Shown here: piece by piece, positions 44,099 to 53,046 of the stretch
Layout of the letters: the number at the start of each line of letters is the position of its first letter
How positions within the stretch are numbered: position 1 is the first letter of the stretch
Assembly (NCBI GenBank): GCA_964570865.1
Contig: CAZMZM010000010.1
Coordinates: 1 to 54,716, forward strand
From: WGAL01 sp964570865
GTDB lineage: Bacteria; Bacteroidota; Ignavibacteria; Ignavibacteriales; Melioribacteraceae
DNA: 54,716 bases
Direction: 5' to 3'
Notes under the pieces: model-generated
Told to the model about the DNA's origin: nothing
Databases searched by the model: none
What the model saw: the letters and a program-made list of their open reading frames with translations, nothing else
Position numbers and translations under genes: made by a program

Positions 44099-45856
44099 AT
44101 GAGTAACGAAGTTGCAAAATTTCTTGAAGCACGGGATTTCCTGCTGAACGCACAAAATTATGATGAGGCTTACAATGGATTCAAATGGCCGCGAGTAACA
44201 AAATTTAATTGGGCTTTGGATTACTTCGATCGGATGGCGCGCGGTAACAATAAAGATGCTCTAATCTACACTGACGAAGACGGTAACGAAAAAATTGTAA
44301 GTTTTGATACTATGAGCAAACGCTCGTCGCAAGTAGCGAATTTTCTCAGCGATTTGGGAATGCAGAAAGGCGACCGTGTTATGATAATGATGGAAACTTC
44401 GGTTGAAATATTCGAGATTATTCTGGGCATTATGAAAGCCGGCGGTTCTATTATACCTGCTGCCACTCTCCTATCCAGTACCGATATTAATGATAGAATT
44501 AAGCGCGGCAACGTAAAATTTATGATTGCTCATCGCCATTTTGCGGAACGAATTGACCAAGCCGGCGAGAATCTTAAAAATCTTACTGCAAAAATTTGTG
44601 TTCGTGATAATCCGGAAGATCCCAAATGTACAAACGAAATTATTGAACCTGATTGGGTGGATTATACAGAGTCTGAGAAATATAAAGATGAATTTAAACC
44701 CTTTTTCGTTACTTATTCTACTGATGATCTCTTCTTGTTTTTCACATCCGGAACAACCGCAAAACCGAAATTAGTAATGCATCCTCACCATTATCCAATC
44801 GGGCATTTAACAACTATGTATTGGCTGGACGTAAAACCCGAGGATATTCATTACAATATCAGCGCTCCAGGTTGGGCAAAATTTGCATGGAGTAGTTTCT
44901 TTGCCCCATGGAATGCCGGCGCCACAGTTTTAACTATCAGATATTCCCAATTTAATCCGAAGGTAGTATTAGAAAAAATTGAAAAATATAAAGTTACAAG
45001 TTTGTGTGCTCCGTTAAGTGTTTGGAAACTCTTTCTGCTCGAGGATTTATCCGCCTATAGTTTATCCTTGACAAAATTAGTAAGTGCTGGCGAACCGTTG
45101 AATCCGGAAATTGTAAATAAAGTTAAAGAATATACGGGGCTTGATTTAAAAGAAGGATACGGACAAACCGAAACAACCGGACTTGTTGCAACATTTAAAG
45201 GAATGAAAATTAAAGATGGCGCGATGGGAAAAGTTGCTCCGGGCTACGAAGTTAAAATATTGGATAGCACTCTCGATGAAGTTCCTCCAAATCAGGACGG
45301 ACAAATTGCCGTTGCTACTTTTCCGGTAAAACCACTCGGATTATTAAGCGGCTACGACGACGAAGAACGTAACCGTGAAATTTTCAAAGGAGGTTGGTAC
45401 TTAACCGGCGATACGGCTTATATGGACGAAGAAGGTTACATTCATTTTATCGGACGAGTCGATGATGTATTTAAAAGCTTGGATTACCGTATTAGTCCCT
45501 TTGAAGTTGAAAGTGAAATTATGGAACATGCTTCGATTTTAGAAGTTGGTGTAATCTCCACCGTTGATGATAAGGAGAGAATTGTTCCGAAAGCTTTTAT
45601 TGTGCTCAAACCCGATTTTCGACCGACAAAAGAAATGGCATTGGAACTTTTCCGTTTTATTCGCGACCATATGGCACCTTACAAACGTCCTCGATCAATT
45701 GAATTTATGGATGCGTTCCCTAAAACAATCAGCGCAAAGGTAATGAGAAAAGACCTTAGAGCTTACGACCAAAAACTTAAAGAGGAAGGCAAGCGAGGTG
45801 AATTTGAGTTCTTTGAAAAAGATTTCGCCGAAGAGTTGAATTTAAGAAGAAAATAA
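44099..45856 (+). CDS. AMP-dependent acyl-CoA synthetase (medium-chain/ACSM-like)
   Basis: 585 aa. Adenylating enzyme motifs in order: FFTSGTTAKPKLVMHPHHY (phosphate-binding loop), EGYGQTETTG, WYLTGDTAYMDEEGYIHFIGRVDD, and the catalytic lysine in KTISAKVMRKDL. Activates a carboxylic acid with ATP and transfers it to CoA. The chain length preference is uncertain; the closest family by eye is the ACSM/acetyl- and acyl-CoA synthetase group. SD GAGG lies upstream of the ATG. Confidence 0.9.
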   Translation: MSNEVAKFLEARDFLLNAQNYDEAYNGFKWPRVTKFNWALDYFDRMARGNNKDALIYTDEDGNEKIVSFDTMSKRSSQVANFLSDLGMQKGDRVMIMMETSVEIFEIILGIMKAGGSIIPAATLLSSTDINDRIKRGNVKFMIAHRHFAERIDQAGENLKNLTAKICVRDNPEDPKCTNEIIEPDWVDYTESEKYKDEFKPFFVTYSTDDLFLFFTSGTTAKPKLVMHPHHYPIGHLTTMYWLDVKPEDIHYNISAPGWAKFAWSSFFAPWNAGATVLTIRYSQFNPKVVLEKIEKYKVTSLCAPLSVWKLFLLEDLSAYSLSLTKLVSAGEPLNPEIVNKVKEYTGLDLKEGYGQTETTGLVATFKGMKIKDGAMGKVAPGYEVKILDSTLDEVPPNQDGQIAVATFPVKPLGLLSGYDDEERNREIFKGGWYLTGDTAYMDEEGYIHFIGRVDDVFKSLDYRISPFEVESEIMEHASILEVGVISTVDDKERIVPKAFIVLKPDFRPTKEMALELFRFIRDHMAPYKRPRSIEFMDAFPKTISAKVMRKDLRAYDQKLKEEGKRGEFEFFEKDFAEELNLRRK

Positions 45857-45872
45857 TTTTATTTTGTAAATA

Positions 45873-45900
45873 TTAAGAGACGGAATTTTCCGTCTCTTAA
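45873..45900 (+). terminator. Terminator after the acyl-CoA synthetase
   Basis: Perfect 11-bp stem TTAAGAGACGG (45873-45883) / CCGTCTCTTAA (45890-45900), 6-base loop, followed by ATTTTATTTTTT. Confidence 0.9.
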
Positions 45901-45936
45901 ATTTTATTTTTTCTCATAAATCTCCAAATTTTCATC

Positions 45937-46080
45937 ATGCGAAACAAGACAATAGACTTTGTCAAAGAATATCAAAGTTTGATTAGTAAACGTTATAAAC
46001 AAGAAGAATTCGGTACTACTCTATTCCGCAAACTTGGCAAAAAGAAATACCGCATTAAATATTTTTTGTACTTCTATTAA
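45937..46080 (+). CDS. Possible small basic protein or gene remnant
   Basis: A 47-codon frame beginning MRNKTIDFVKEYQSLISKRY and ending in FLYFY, rich in Lys, Arg, Phe and Tyr. It lies between a strong terminator and the RidA gene with no clear ribosome site. I do not recognise it; it may be the leftover of a longer gene or chance. Confidence 0.2.
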   Translation: MRNKTIDFVKEYQSLISKRYKQEEFGTTLFRKLGKKKYRIKYFLYFY

Positions 46081-46176
46081 TTCTTTCTGCATCAAGTTTC
46101 ATAGAAAAAAATAATAGAACCATGTTTTTAGAATATCGACAAAACAAATATCTATTCAAAAAAATCGGAGAAGAAA

Positions 46177-46632
46177 ATGACAGTAGAAGAAAAACTTATT
46201 GAATCGGGCTTTTATCTGCCTGAGGCTCCAACCCCTTTAGCTGCTTACGTTCCGGCACTCAGAAACGGCAACTTAATTTTTACGGCAGGTCAAGTTCCCA
46301 TTTCAGATGGTAAACTTTTGTATAAAGGAAAACTCGGCTCGGACGTATCAGTTGAAGATGGAATTAAAGCCGCTGAAATTTGTGCTCTAAATTGTTTGAG
46401 CGTTATCAAAAAGGAAGCGGGAACTCTTGAAAACATCAAGCAAATAGTAAAAGTTACGGTTTTCGTAAATAGCTCGGATGGCTTTACCGACCAACCGAAA
46501 GTTGCAAACGGAGCTTCGGAGTTGCTGGTAAAATTATTCGGAGAAAACGGCAAACACGTTCGCAGCGCTGTTGGAGTTAATGAACTCCCGATTGACGCAG
46601 CCGTTGAAATAGAAATGATTGTTGAAGTTTAA
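46177..46632 (+). CDS. RidA/YjgF-family protein
   Basis: 151 aa, slightly longer than the 128-aa RidA. FTAGQVPISDGKLLYKGKLG, TLENIKQIVKVTVFVNSS, and the conserved arginine in HVRSAVGVNELPIDAAVEIEM. RidA proteins hydrolyse reactive enamine/imine intermediates released by PLP enzymes. The extra N-terminus and internal loop place it in the YjgF subgroup rather than archetypal RidA. Monocistronic. SD GGAG upstream. Confidence 0.87.
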   Translation: MTVEEKLIESGFYLPEAPTPLAAYVPALRNGNLIFTAGQVPISDGKLLYKGKLGSDVSVEDGIKAAEICALNCLSVIKKEAGTLENIKQIVKVTVFVNSSDGFTDQPKVANGASELLVKLFGENGKHVRSAVGVNELPIDAAVEIEMIVEV

Positions 46633-46794
46633 TAGTTTACGATTAATACAAAAACGAATTATTTTACTTTTAATTAATTAGATTTTCAATATCAAATTAG
46701 CCGAATATTTGAATAATAAGTTATGATAGTATAATCTATGATTAAAATCGAAATTTCGGAATAATTATTTTATTAGAAATTGCGGTTTATTATT

Positions 46795-47240
46795 GACAAT
46801 CGTAACGTACCTAATCCGCCTAATACTTATCCTTCGAGTTAGTTAGGGTAGAGAAAATGGTAAAACTGCTCAATATTTGCAGGATAGAATCAACAACTGT
46901 TTTATGCGAAGTATGAATGGCAAGCGTCCGATTATTGACACAAAAGCATCCATTACAATGGCATCTAAAATAACTTGGATTTCAGAAGGCGTTCCAATTA
47001 AAATGAACCCGAAAAAACTACACATGCCAATTATTTAAACGGACAAAAAACTTTACGCTGAAAAATGCACTGCTACTTCACGATTTTAATTTAAATGAAC
47101 ATTTGCTTCCCCGCGAAAAAATGGGATACTACAATTCTATCGTACTTAAGGAAAAACATTCTGTACGAAGCAATTTTGCAAAACATTTAATATTAAACAT
47201 CGATAAAATCAGAGGGGACAAAAAAATAAAATAATTCCTC
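46795..47240 (+). pseudogene. Decayed gene remnant, possibly Gfo/Idh/MocA C-terminus
   Basis: No intact gene in the 690 bp between the RidA gene and 47324. Conceptual translation gives an open stretch GKTAQYLQDRINNCFMRSMN continuing NGKRPIIDTKASITMASKI and KMNPKKLHMP before a stop. This resembles the end of a Gfo/Idh/MocA oxidoreductase (the xRPIxD and WxP-like pattern), with another open frame (HLLPREKMGYYNS) after it and stops upstream. The resemblance is by eye and weak. Confidence 0.3.
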
Positions 47241-47323
47241 TGACAAAGCAACATCAGTTCAACAGAAATTTACAATTTACAATATAATTTCTGAGAGGAT
47301 AATTTAAGCGCACTTAAGAACGC

Positions 47324-47836
47324 TTATTTTTTTACTTCACGAAAAAGTTCTTTTAAACATTCTTTTTTGAAACAAAACCAAGGAGTAGTTTTCATATACT
47401 CAATATATTCGCTATTAAACTTTTTAATTGCTTCCGGTTCTTCCATAATTTTAATCATTATCAGCATAAAGATTACTTCAATTGGCCAAACAATTAAAAT
47501 AAACGTCGGAGAACCAATAATAAATGCAATTGCAAGCGGGAAAAAGAGTAATCCCAAATGCATGGGGTGCCGCATATATTTATAAACTCCGTTTTTTACA
47601 AGCCTGTTTGTTTCCATTCTCGCAATCTCCCCTTCCCTCCCGAACTTTGCAAGTGTACGTCCGGTATTTTTACTGACTTTCATAACCAGATACATAAGAA
47701 ATAAACCAAACGGAAACGAAAAAATATGCCACCATAGATTCGCAAATATTAGTTCAAAAATTTTTCCGTCAAAATATATCGAAATCGCCGCACCTCCCAA
47801 TAACATTATAACCCAAACCAATAATCTTGTAATCAT
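47324..47836 (-). CDS. Isoprenylcysteine methyltransferase-like (ICMT/PEMT) membrane protein
   Basis: 170 aa from the ATG at 47836, which has SD AAGGA six bases upstream; a longer form from 47884 has a poor leader. Four to five transmembrane helices and the family motif NGVYKYMRHPMHLGLLFFPLA (RHPM/HxG) in the second half, with FNSEYIEYMKTTPWF near the end. Such proteins methylate lipids or small membrane substrates with S-adenosylmethionine. The substrate is unknown. Confidence 0.75.
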   Translation of the reverse strand: MITRLLVWVIMLLGGAAISIYFDGKIFELIFANLWWHIFSFPFGLFLMYLVMKVSKNTGRTLAKFGREGEIARMETNRLVKNGVYKYMRHPMHLGLLFFPLAIAFIIGSPTFILIVWPIEVIFMLIMIKIMEEPEAIKKFNSEYIEYMKTTPWFCFKKECLKELFREVKK

Positions 47837-47924
47837 ACTGTTTCCTTTATAATAATTTACTATATTTATTTTTTTCTTTTCCAAAAAGATATTATTTTTA
47901 TAAACAATTAAATAGGTTAGTTTT

Positions 47925-48383
47925 ATGAAACGCCATGAAGCAATAATACCATTATCTCATGATCATCATCAAGCGTTGCGTTTTGCGACAGCTATGCAGA
48001 AAAATGCATCTCCTACCAAAAGAGCGCTTCAAAGTTTACCGGAGAAATTGGAAGATGCCAAAAGAACCTACACTTTAGAACTAATTCCACATTTTAAACA
48101 TGAAGAAGAAGTTCTTTTTCCCATATCGCGCGGCTATTCCGAAGAGTTGGATAAAGCTCTGGACAGTATAATTGAAGAACATCATATAATTGCAGAGGCA
48201 TTTGAAAACATTGAGGTTGGTAATTTGGAAGATAATCTGGACAAGATCGGCAAACTAATAGAAAAACATGTTAGAACTGAAGAACGGAGTATATTTCAAC
48301 TAATCCAGAGAGATGTACCGGATGAAAAACTTCAGGAAATAATAGGCAAAATTACTCCAGTAAAAGATACTTGCGACATTTAA
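47925..48383 (+). CDS. Hemerythrin-like (HHE) domain protein
   Basis: 152 aa, a four-helix bundle with iron ligand histidines in LSHDHHQALRFA, HFKHEEEVLFPI (H-x3-E), EEHHIIAEAF and KHVRTEERSIFQ. Binds a di-iron centre that may sense or carry O2 or NO. It precedes two multihaem cytochrome genes on the same strand and may belong with them in redox physiology. Confidence 0.87.
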   Translation: MKRHEAIIPLSHDHHQALRFATAMQKNASPTKRALQSLPEKLEDAKRTYTLELIPHFKHEEEVLFPISRGYSEELDKALDSIIEEHHIIAEAFENIEVGNLEDNLDKIGKLIEKHVRTEERSIFQLIQRDVPDEKLQEIIGKITPVKDTCDI

Positions 48384-48434
48384 AAATTTTACTTTATTAA
48401 ATAATATATTTATTCATAAAATAACGGAGCCTTT

Positions 48435-48995
48435 ATGAAAACAATCAAAAAGCTTTCTGTTCTGTTTATTGTCGCTTTTTTTATTTTAGGCATTACTCAA
48501 ATTAACGCTCAGCATAAATATGTTGGAGCTAAAAAATGTGGGATGTGTCACAAAAGCGCAAAAAGTGGGGCCCAATACAAAATCTGGAAAAAAAGCCCTC
48601 ATGCTCACGCATTTAAAACTTTACAGACAAAGGAAGCTGATGCTATTGCTAAAAAAGCAGGATTTAAAACCAAAGCTGCAGAAACCCCGAAATGCTTAAA
48701 ATGTCACGTAACAGCTTACGGCGTTGACAGCAAACTAATCGGGAAAAAATTCAAACCGGAAATGGGCGTTCAATGCGAATCGTGTCATGGTGCAGGAAAA
48801 GATTATGCTAAAATGAATATTATGAAAAGCACAGCAAAATCTGTTGCAAAAGGTTTAATTCTCTTTGACCACGATAAGTCAAAAATCAAAGCGATGTGTG
48901 TTACTTGCCATAACGATGAAAATCCGACATTTCACGGGTTTGATTTCGATAAATCATGGGCAGCAATTAAACATTATGTCCCCAAGAAAAAATAA
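48435..48995 (+). CDS. Periplasmic tetrahaem cytochrome c (c554-like)
   Basis: 186 aa. Signal peptide (LFIVAFFILGITQINA), then four CxxCH haem sites: CGMCH (35-39), CLKCH, CESCH and CVTCH. Distal histidines are plentiful (SPHAHAF, FHGF). The pattern is that of cytochrome c554-type electron carriers. It is followed 19 bp downstream by a membrane-anchored NapC-like cytochrome, so it is probably its periplasmic partner. SD ACGGAG upstream. Confidence 0.87.
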   Translation: MKTIKKLSVLFIVAFFILGITQINAQHKYVGAKKCGMCHKSAKSGAQYKIWKKSPHAHAFKTLQTKEADAIAKKAGFKTKAAETPKCLKCHVTAYGVDSKLIGKKFKPEMGVQCESCHGAGKDYAKMNIMKSTAKSVAKGLILFDHDKSKIKAMCVTCHNDENPTFHGFDFDKSWAAIKHYVPKKK

Positions 48996-49014
48996 TTACT
49001 TAATAGGATAAAAA

Positions 49015-50508
49015 ATGGAATTACCAAAATCATTTAATAACAAAACTACTAAGTGGGGAATTTATCTCTCCATAATCTCTTTTTTTATAATTTTGGGATT
49101 GCTTATCTTTGCCGGCAAAATAGATGAATGGAGTGTTAGCGGAATACTTTCTTTTGTAGGTTTGGTAATACTCTGGGTTATCGGGCTGGTAATGATTCCC
49201 CTTGGAATTAATAAAACCGAAAAGAGAAATTCATCAGATGGAAAATCCAAAATTCTAAATTTGACGAATCCGGAGTACCGTAATGCTTTTTATGTTTTTG
49301 CCGGAGTGCTTGTTCTTTTTCTGATAGTTGCTACAGCCGGAGCATATAAATCGTATCATTATATGGAATCGATTAAGTTTTGCGGTACAACTTGCCACGT
49401 AACAATGGAGCCTGAAAACATTGCTCATGAAAACACTGCGCATGCAGACGTTAAGTGTGCAAGCTGCCATATCGGCGAAGGCATAACAGGATTCCTGGCT
49501 TCAAAAGTTGAGGCTTCAAAAGAATTAATTGCTATTGTTACCAATACGGTACCTACTCCCATTTATGCAAATGAAGGAATTGAGGAAGTTGCAAAAGAGG
49601 CTTGCCAACAATGCCATTGGTCGCAAAAATTCCAACCGGACAGAAAAGTTCACCGCGCACACTTTTTACGTGATGAAGATAACACCGAATGGGATATTGA
49701 TTTGACACTTCATCTGGCTTCAGGGAACGAACCTTTGGGATTGAACAAAGGCGTTCATTGGCATATGAATAAAGATGTAAAAATAGAATATGTTGCGACC
49801 GACAAAGATAAGCAAGATATTCCATGGGTTAAATACACAAACTTAAAAACCGGAAAAGTTACTATTTTTGAAAACGCAGACGAGCCTTTGGATAAAGCGG
49901 CGTTTGATACTTTAGCTGTAATTCAAATGACCTGTGTTGACTGCCATAACCGTCCGGCACATAAGTTTCAGCCTGCTGAAACATTCATAAATGCCGCTTT
50001 TGTCAGAGGTGAAATTGACAAGGAACTCCCCGAATTTAAATCCGCTGCGATAGTTGCGGTTTCGGAAGAAGAGTACGGCACGGCAGATTCGGCAAGGTTA
50101 ATGATTCCGAAAAAGATTAATGCATTTTATGAAGAAAACTATCCGGAAATATTGAAAGATAAAAAAGGGGAACTGAATAAGTCAATAGCAGCGGTTGTTT
50201 CAGGATTTTCAAAAAATGTATTCCCTGATATGAAAGTCCGCTGGGATAAATATTATGACAACATCGGGCACATGAAAAGTAACGGATGTTTCCGCTGCCA
50301 TGACGACAATCACGTTGCAAAATCCGAAGAAGTTATCCCCAAGGATTGTGCTACATGCCATTCGATTACCTCACAAGGTTCGCCAGGCAATATGGTTTAT
50401 GCAGCGCCGGGAACTTCACTTACTTTTAAACATCCCGGTGAAGACGTAGAACAAGCCGATTGGGAAGAGGGGCTTTGCTCCGATTGCCATGCAGGTACCG
50501 GGCCATAG
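49015..50508 (+). CDS. Membrane-anchored NapC/NirT-type multihaem cytochrome c
   Basis: 497 aa. Three N-terminal transmembrane helices (about 15-34, 42-63 and 92-112) precede a large periplasmic domain. Haem sites: one CGTTCH (C-x3-CH, residues 123-128), then CASCH, CQQCH, CVDCH, CFRCH, CATCH and CSDCH, so six CxxCH and one CxxxCH. The MEPE after the first site and HADVKCASCHIG match NapC/NrfH proteins, which oxidise quinol and pass electrons to periplasmic acceptors. Terminal partner unknown; the c554-like protein just upstream is a candidate. Confidence 0.88.
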   Translation: MELPKSFNNKTTKWGIYLSIISFFIILGLLIFAGKIDEWSVSGILSFVGLVILWVIGLVMIPLGINKTEKRNSSDGKSKILNLTNPEYRNAFYVFAGVLVLFLIVATAGAYKSYHYMESIKFCGTTCHVTMEPENIAHENTAHADVKCASCHIGEGITGFLASKVEASKELIAIVTNTVPTPIYANEGIEEVAKEACQQCHWSQKFQPDRKVHRAHFLRDEDNTEWDIDLTLHLASGNEPLGLNKGVHWHMNKDVKIEYVATDKDKQDIPWVKYTNLKTGKVTIFENADEPLDKAAFDTLAVIQMTCVDCHNRPAHKFQPAETFINAAFVRGEIDKELPEFKSAAIVAVSEEEYGTADSARLMIPKKINAFYEENYPEILKDKKGELNKSIAAVVSGFSKNVFPDMKVRWDKYYDNIGHMKSNGCFRCHDDNHVAKSEEVIPKDCATCHSITSQGSPGNMVYAAPGTSLTFKHPGEDVEQADWEEGLCSDCHAGTGP

Positions 50509-50545
50509 TTGATGAATGTTAATAATTTCTTTAATAAGTTAAAAT

Positions 50546-50578
50546 AAAAAAAGGGAACTGAAATCAGTTCCCTTTTTT
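50546..50578. terminator. Bidirectional terminator between cytochrome and hsp20 genes
   Basis: GGGAACTGA (50553-50561), AA, TCAGTTCCC (50564-50572), flanked by A7 on the left and T6 on the right. It lies between convergent genes and can end both transcripts. Confidence 0.9.
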
Positions 50579-50596
50579 ATTAAGCCGTTTCTAATC

Positions 50597-50992
50597 TTAT
50601 TTTATTGTGATTGTTTTCGGTTTTATTCTTTCATGCTTAGGAAGTACAACCGTTAAGACGCCGTTTTTCATTTCAGCTTCAATCTTGGTATCGTCAATAC
50701 TATCGGTCAAATTAAATTTACGATAGTAATTTCCGAACTCTGTTTCCTTTACAATATACTTCATATTTTTAAGTTCATCGTATCGATCCAAGCGTCCCAT
50801 AATTGTCAGATTGTTATCTTCCATTTTTACCTTAGCATTATCTTTTGAAACACCGGGCATATAAGCCATCAAGATAAAATGCTCTTCTGTTTCCAAAATG
50901 TCAACCAAGGGTGCAATCCAAGCTTCTTTATTAAAGGATTCTTCCCACGCTTTGTTCTCTTTTACTTCAACGAGATCTTTTGTTTTTTCCAT
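50597..50992 (-). CDS. Small heat shock protein (Hsp20/alpha-crystallin family)
   Basis: 131 aa. An alpha-crystallin domain (about 28-120) with FILMAYMPGVSKDNAKV, NNLTIMGRL and the GVLTVVLPK motif. ATP-independent holdase chaperone. SD AGGAGG precedes the ATG. It lies 29 bp downstream of dnaK in the same direction. It lacks the poly-basic N-terminus of the other Hsp20 in the window and differs in sequence, so the two are not a recent duplication. Confidence 0.9.
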   Translation of the reverse strand: MEKTKDLVEVKENKAWEESFNKEAWIAPLVDILETEEHFILMAYMPGVSKDNAKVKMEDNNLTIMGRLDRYDELKNMKYIVKETEFGNYYRKFNLTDSIDDTKIEAEMKNGVLTVVLPKHERIKPKTITIK

Positions 50993-51021
50993 GGCTTCCT
51001 CCTATTAAATTTATTGATTAA

Positions 51022-52971
51022 TTACTTTTCGTCTTCATCAACTACTTCGTACGATGCATCTTCAACTTCCTTTTCGTCTTTAGGCGCTTCGTTTCCGCTT
51101 GCTTGTTGACCTGCAGCACCTGTACCGGCTCCCGCCGTCGGATCCGGCCCGGGTTGACCTTGAGGTCCGCCGGTTTGTTGATAAAGCTTAGGTGCTATTT
51201 CGTTCCAAGCCTTAGTCAAACCGTCTGTTGCAGATTTAATCTGGTCAACATTATCGGTTTTAAGAGCATCCTCAACATTGCGGATTTCATTTTCCAAACG
51301 TGCCTTATCGTTAGCTTCAAGTTTATCTTTCAGCTCTTCCATCTGTTTCTTAGTCTGGAAAACCAACGTATCGGCATTATTCTTAATCTCAACTTGTTCT
51401 TTTCGTTTCTTGTCTTCGTCAGCATGTTCCTGAGCTTCATGTTTCATCTTTTCGATTTCATCTTTCGAAAGTCCGCTGGATGATTCAATTCTGATGCTCT
51501 GCTCTTTTCCTGTCGCTTTGTCTTTAGCGGATACGTTTAGAATACCATTAGCATCTATATCAAATGTAACTTCAATCTGCGGAACACCGCGAGGTGCCGG
51601 TGGAATTTCATCGAGATGGAACTTACCAAGCGTTCTGTTATCGGCTGCCATTGGGCGTTCCCCTTGAAGAACATGTATTTCAACAGAAGGCTGATTATCG
51701 CTTGCAGTTGAAAATACTTCGCTCTTGCGAGTTGGAATGGTTGTGTTCGCATCAATCAGCTTTGTCATTACTCCGCCCATTGTTTCAATACCGAGTGAAA
51801 GTGGAGTAACATCCAGCAACAATACATCTTCAACATCACCTGCCAAGACACCGCCTTGAATAGCAGCACCGATTGCAACAACTTCATCGGGGTTAACGCC
51901 TTTGTGAGGTTCTTTCCCGAAAATCCTTTTTACAACTTCCTGTACTTTCGGAACCCTGGTAGAACCACCGACTAAAATTACTTCATCAATTTGTGAAGCC
52001 GTAACGCCCGCATCTTTCATTGCAGCTTGGCAAGGACCTGCAGTTCTTTCAATTAAGTCGTCAACCAACTGTTCAAATTTTGCTCTTGTAATAGTAACGT
52101 TTAAATGTTTAGGTCCATCCTGTGTTGCAGTGATAAAGGGTAAGTTAACATCAGTTTGCATTGAGGAGGACAATTCTATCTTAGCTTTTTCAGCGGCTTC
52201 TTTCAATCTCTGCAATGCCATCGGGTCTTTGCGTAAATCGATTCCTTCCTGTTTCTGAAATTCATCCGCCAGATAATCTATCAATCTCTGATCGAAATCG
52301 TCGCCGCCTAAATGCGTATCGCCGTTAGTCGATTTCACTTCAAAAACGCCATCGCCTAATTGAAGTATTGAAATATCAAATGTACCGCCGCCTAAGTCGT
52401 AAACGGCGACAAGTTCTTCTTTGTTCTTTTTATCCAAACCGTAAGCCAAAGCGGCTGCAGTCGGTTCGTTTATAATTCTACGTACGTTTAATCCGGCAAT
52501 TTCTCCTGCATCTTTTGTAGCTTGACGCTGCGAGTCATTAAAATAAGCCGGAACTGTAATAACAGCTTCATTAACTCCCTGTCCCAAATATTCTTCGGCA
52601 GTCTTTTTCATTTTCTGTAAAATCATTGCCGAAATTTCAGGAGGAGAGTATAATTTTCCATCTATTTTAACACGTGCGGAACCGTTATCACCGCCAACAA
52701 CTTCGTAAGGAACTTCATGGATTTCAGTCCCAACCTCTTCAAGTCTCCGCCCCATAAAGCGTTTAATCGAAAAGATAGTGTTGTGCGGATTAGTAACTGC
52801 TTGGCGTTTTGCCGGCTGCCCTACCAAACGTTCTCCGCTTTTTGTAAATGCTACAACGGAAGGAGTTGTTCTGCCTCCTTCGGCGTTAGGAATTACAACC
52901 GGTTCATTGCCTTCCATTACGGCTACGCACGAGTTAGTTGTTCCTAAGTCAATTCCAATAATTTTTCCCAT
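51022..52971 (-). CDS. dnaK: Molecular chaperone DnaK (Hsp70)
   Basis: 649 aa from the ATG at 52971 (GKIIGIDLGTTNSCV), supported by SD AAAGGAG eight bases upstream; a start nine codons earlier lacks this. The ATPase domain has YDLGGGTFDISIL and GGSTRVPKVQ, the substrate domain follows, and the tail ends in VEDASYEVVDEDEK. Gly/Pro/Gln-rich linker near residue 600. Flanked by hsp20 genes rather than grpE or dnaJ. No CIRCE element found upstream. Confidence 0.97.
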   Translation of the reverse strand: MGKIIGIDLGTTNSCVAVMEGNEPVVIPNAEGGRTTPSVVAFTKSGERLVGQPAKRQAVTNPHNTIFSIKRFMGRRLEEVGTEIHEVPYEVVGGDNGSARVKIDGKLYSPPEISAMILQKMKKTAEEYLGQGVNEAVITVPAYFNDSQRQATKDAGEIAGLNVRRIINEPTAAALAYGLDKKNKEELVAVYDLGGGTFDISILQLGDGVFEVKSTNGDTHLGGDDFDQRLIDYLADEFQKQEGIDLRKDPMALQRLKEAAEKAKIELSSSMQTDVNLPFITATQDGPKHLNVTITRAKFEQLVDDLIERTAGPCQAAMKDAGVTASQIDEVILVGGSTRVPKVQEVVKRIFGKEPHKGVNPDEVVAIGAAIQGGVLAGDVEDVLLLDVTPLSLGIETMGGVMTKLIDANTTIPTRKSEVFSTASDNQPSVEIHVLQGERPMAADNRTLGKFHLDEIPPAPRGVPQIEVTFDIDANGILNVSAKDKATGKEQSIRIESSSGLSKDEIEKMKHEAQEHADEDKKRKEQVEIKNNADTLVFQTKKQMEELKDKLEANDKARLENEIRNVEDALKTDNVDQIKSATDGLTKAWNEIAPKLYQQTGGPQGQPGPDPTAGAGTGAAGQQASGNEAPKDEKEVEDASYEVVDEDEK

Positions 52972-52995
52972 TTTCTTATCTCCTTTTATATGAGA

Positions 52996-53018
52996 CAAGC
53001 GACTGTTACAGTCGCTTG
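52996..53018 (-). promoter_or_regulatory. Hairpin in the dnaK leader
   Basis: Perfect 10-bp inverted repeat CAAGCGACTG (52996-53005), TTA loop, CAGTCGCTTG (53009-53018), ending nine bases upstream of the dnaK Shine-Dalgarno. There is no T-run on the minus strand, so it is not a simple terminator for hsp20. It may stabilise or segment the mRNA. Confidence 0.6.
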
Positions 53019-53046
53019 CCGTAATTTAATTTTTTGTCCTAAAATC

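Noticed and set aside
51103..51483. 126-codon plus-strand frame opposite dnaK
   Set aside because: It is a shadow of the dnaK coding sequence, with no ribosome site and no recognisable protein features.
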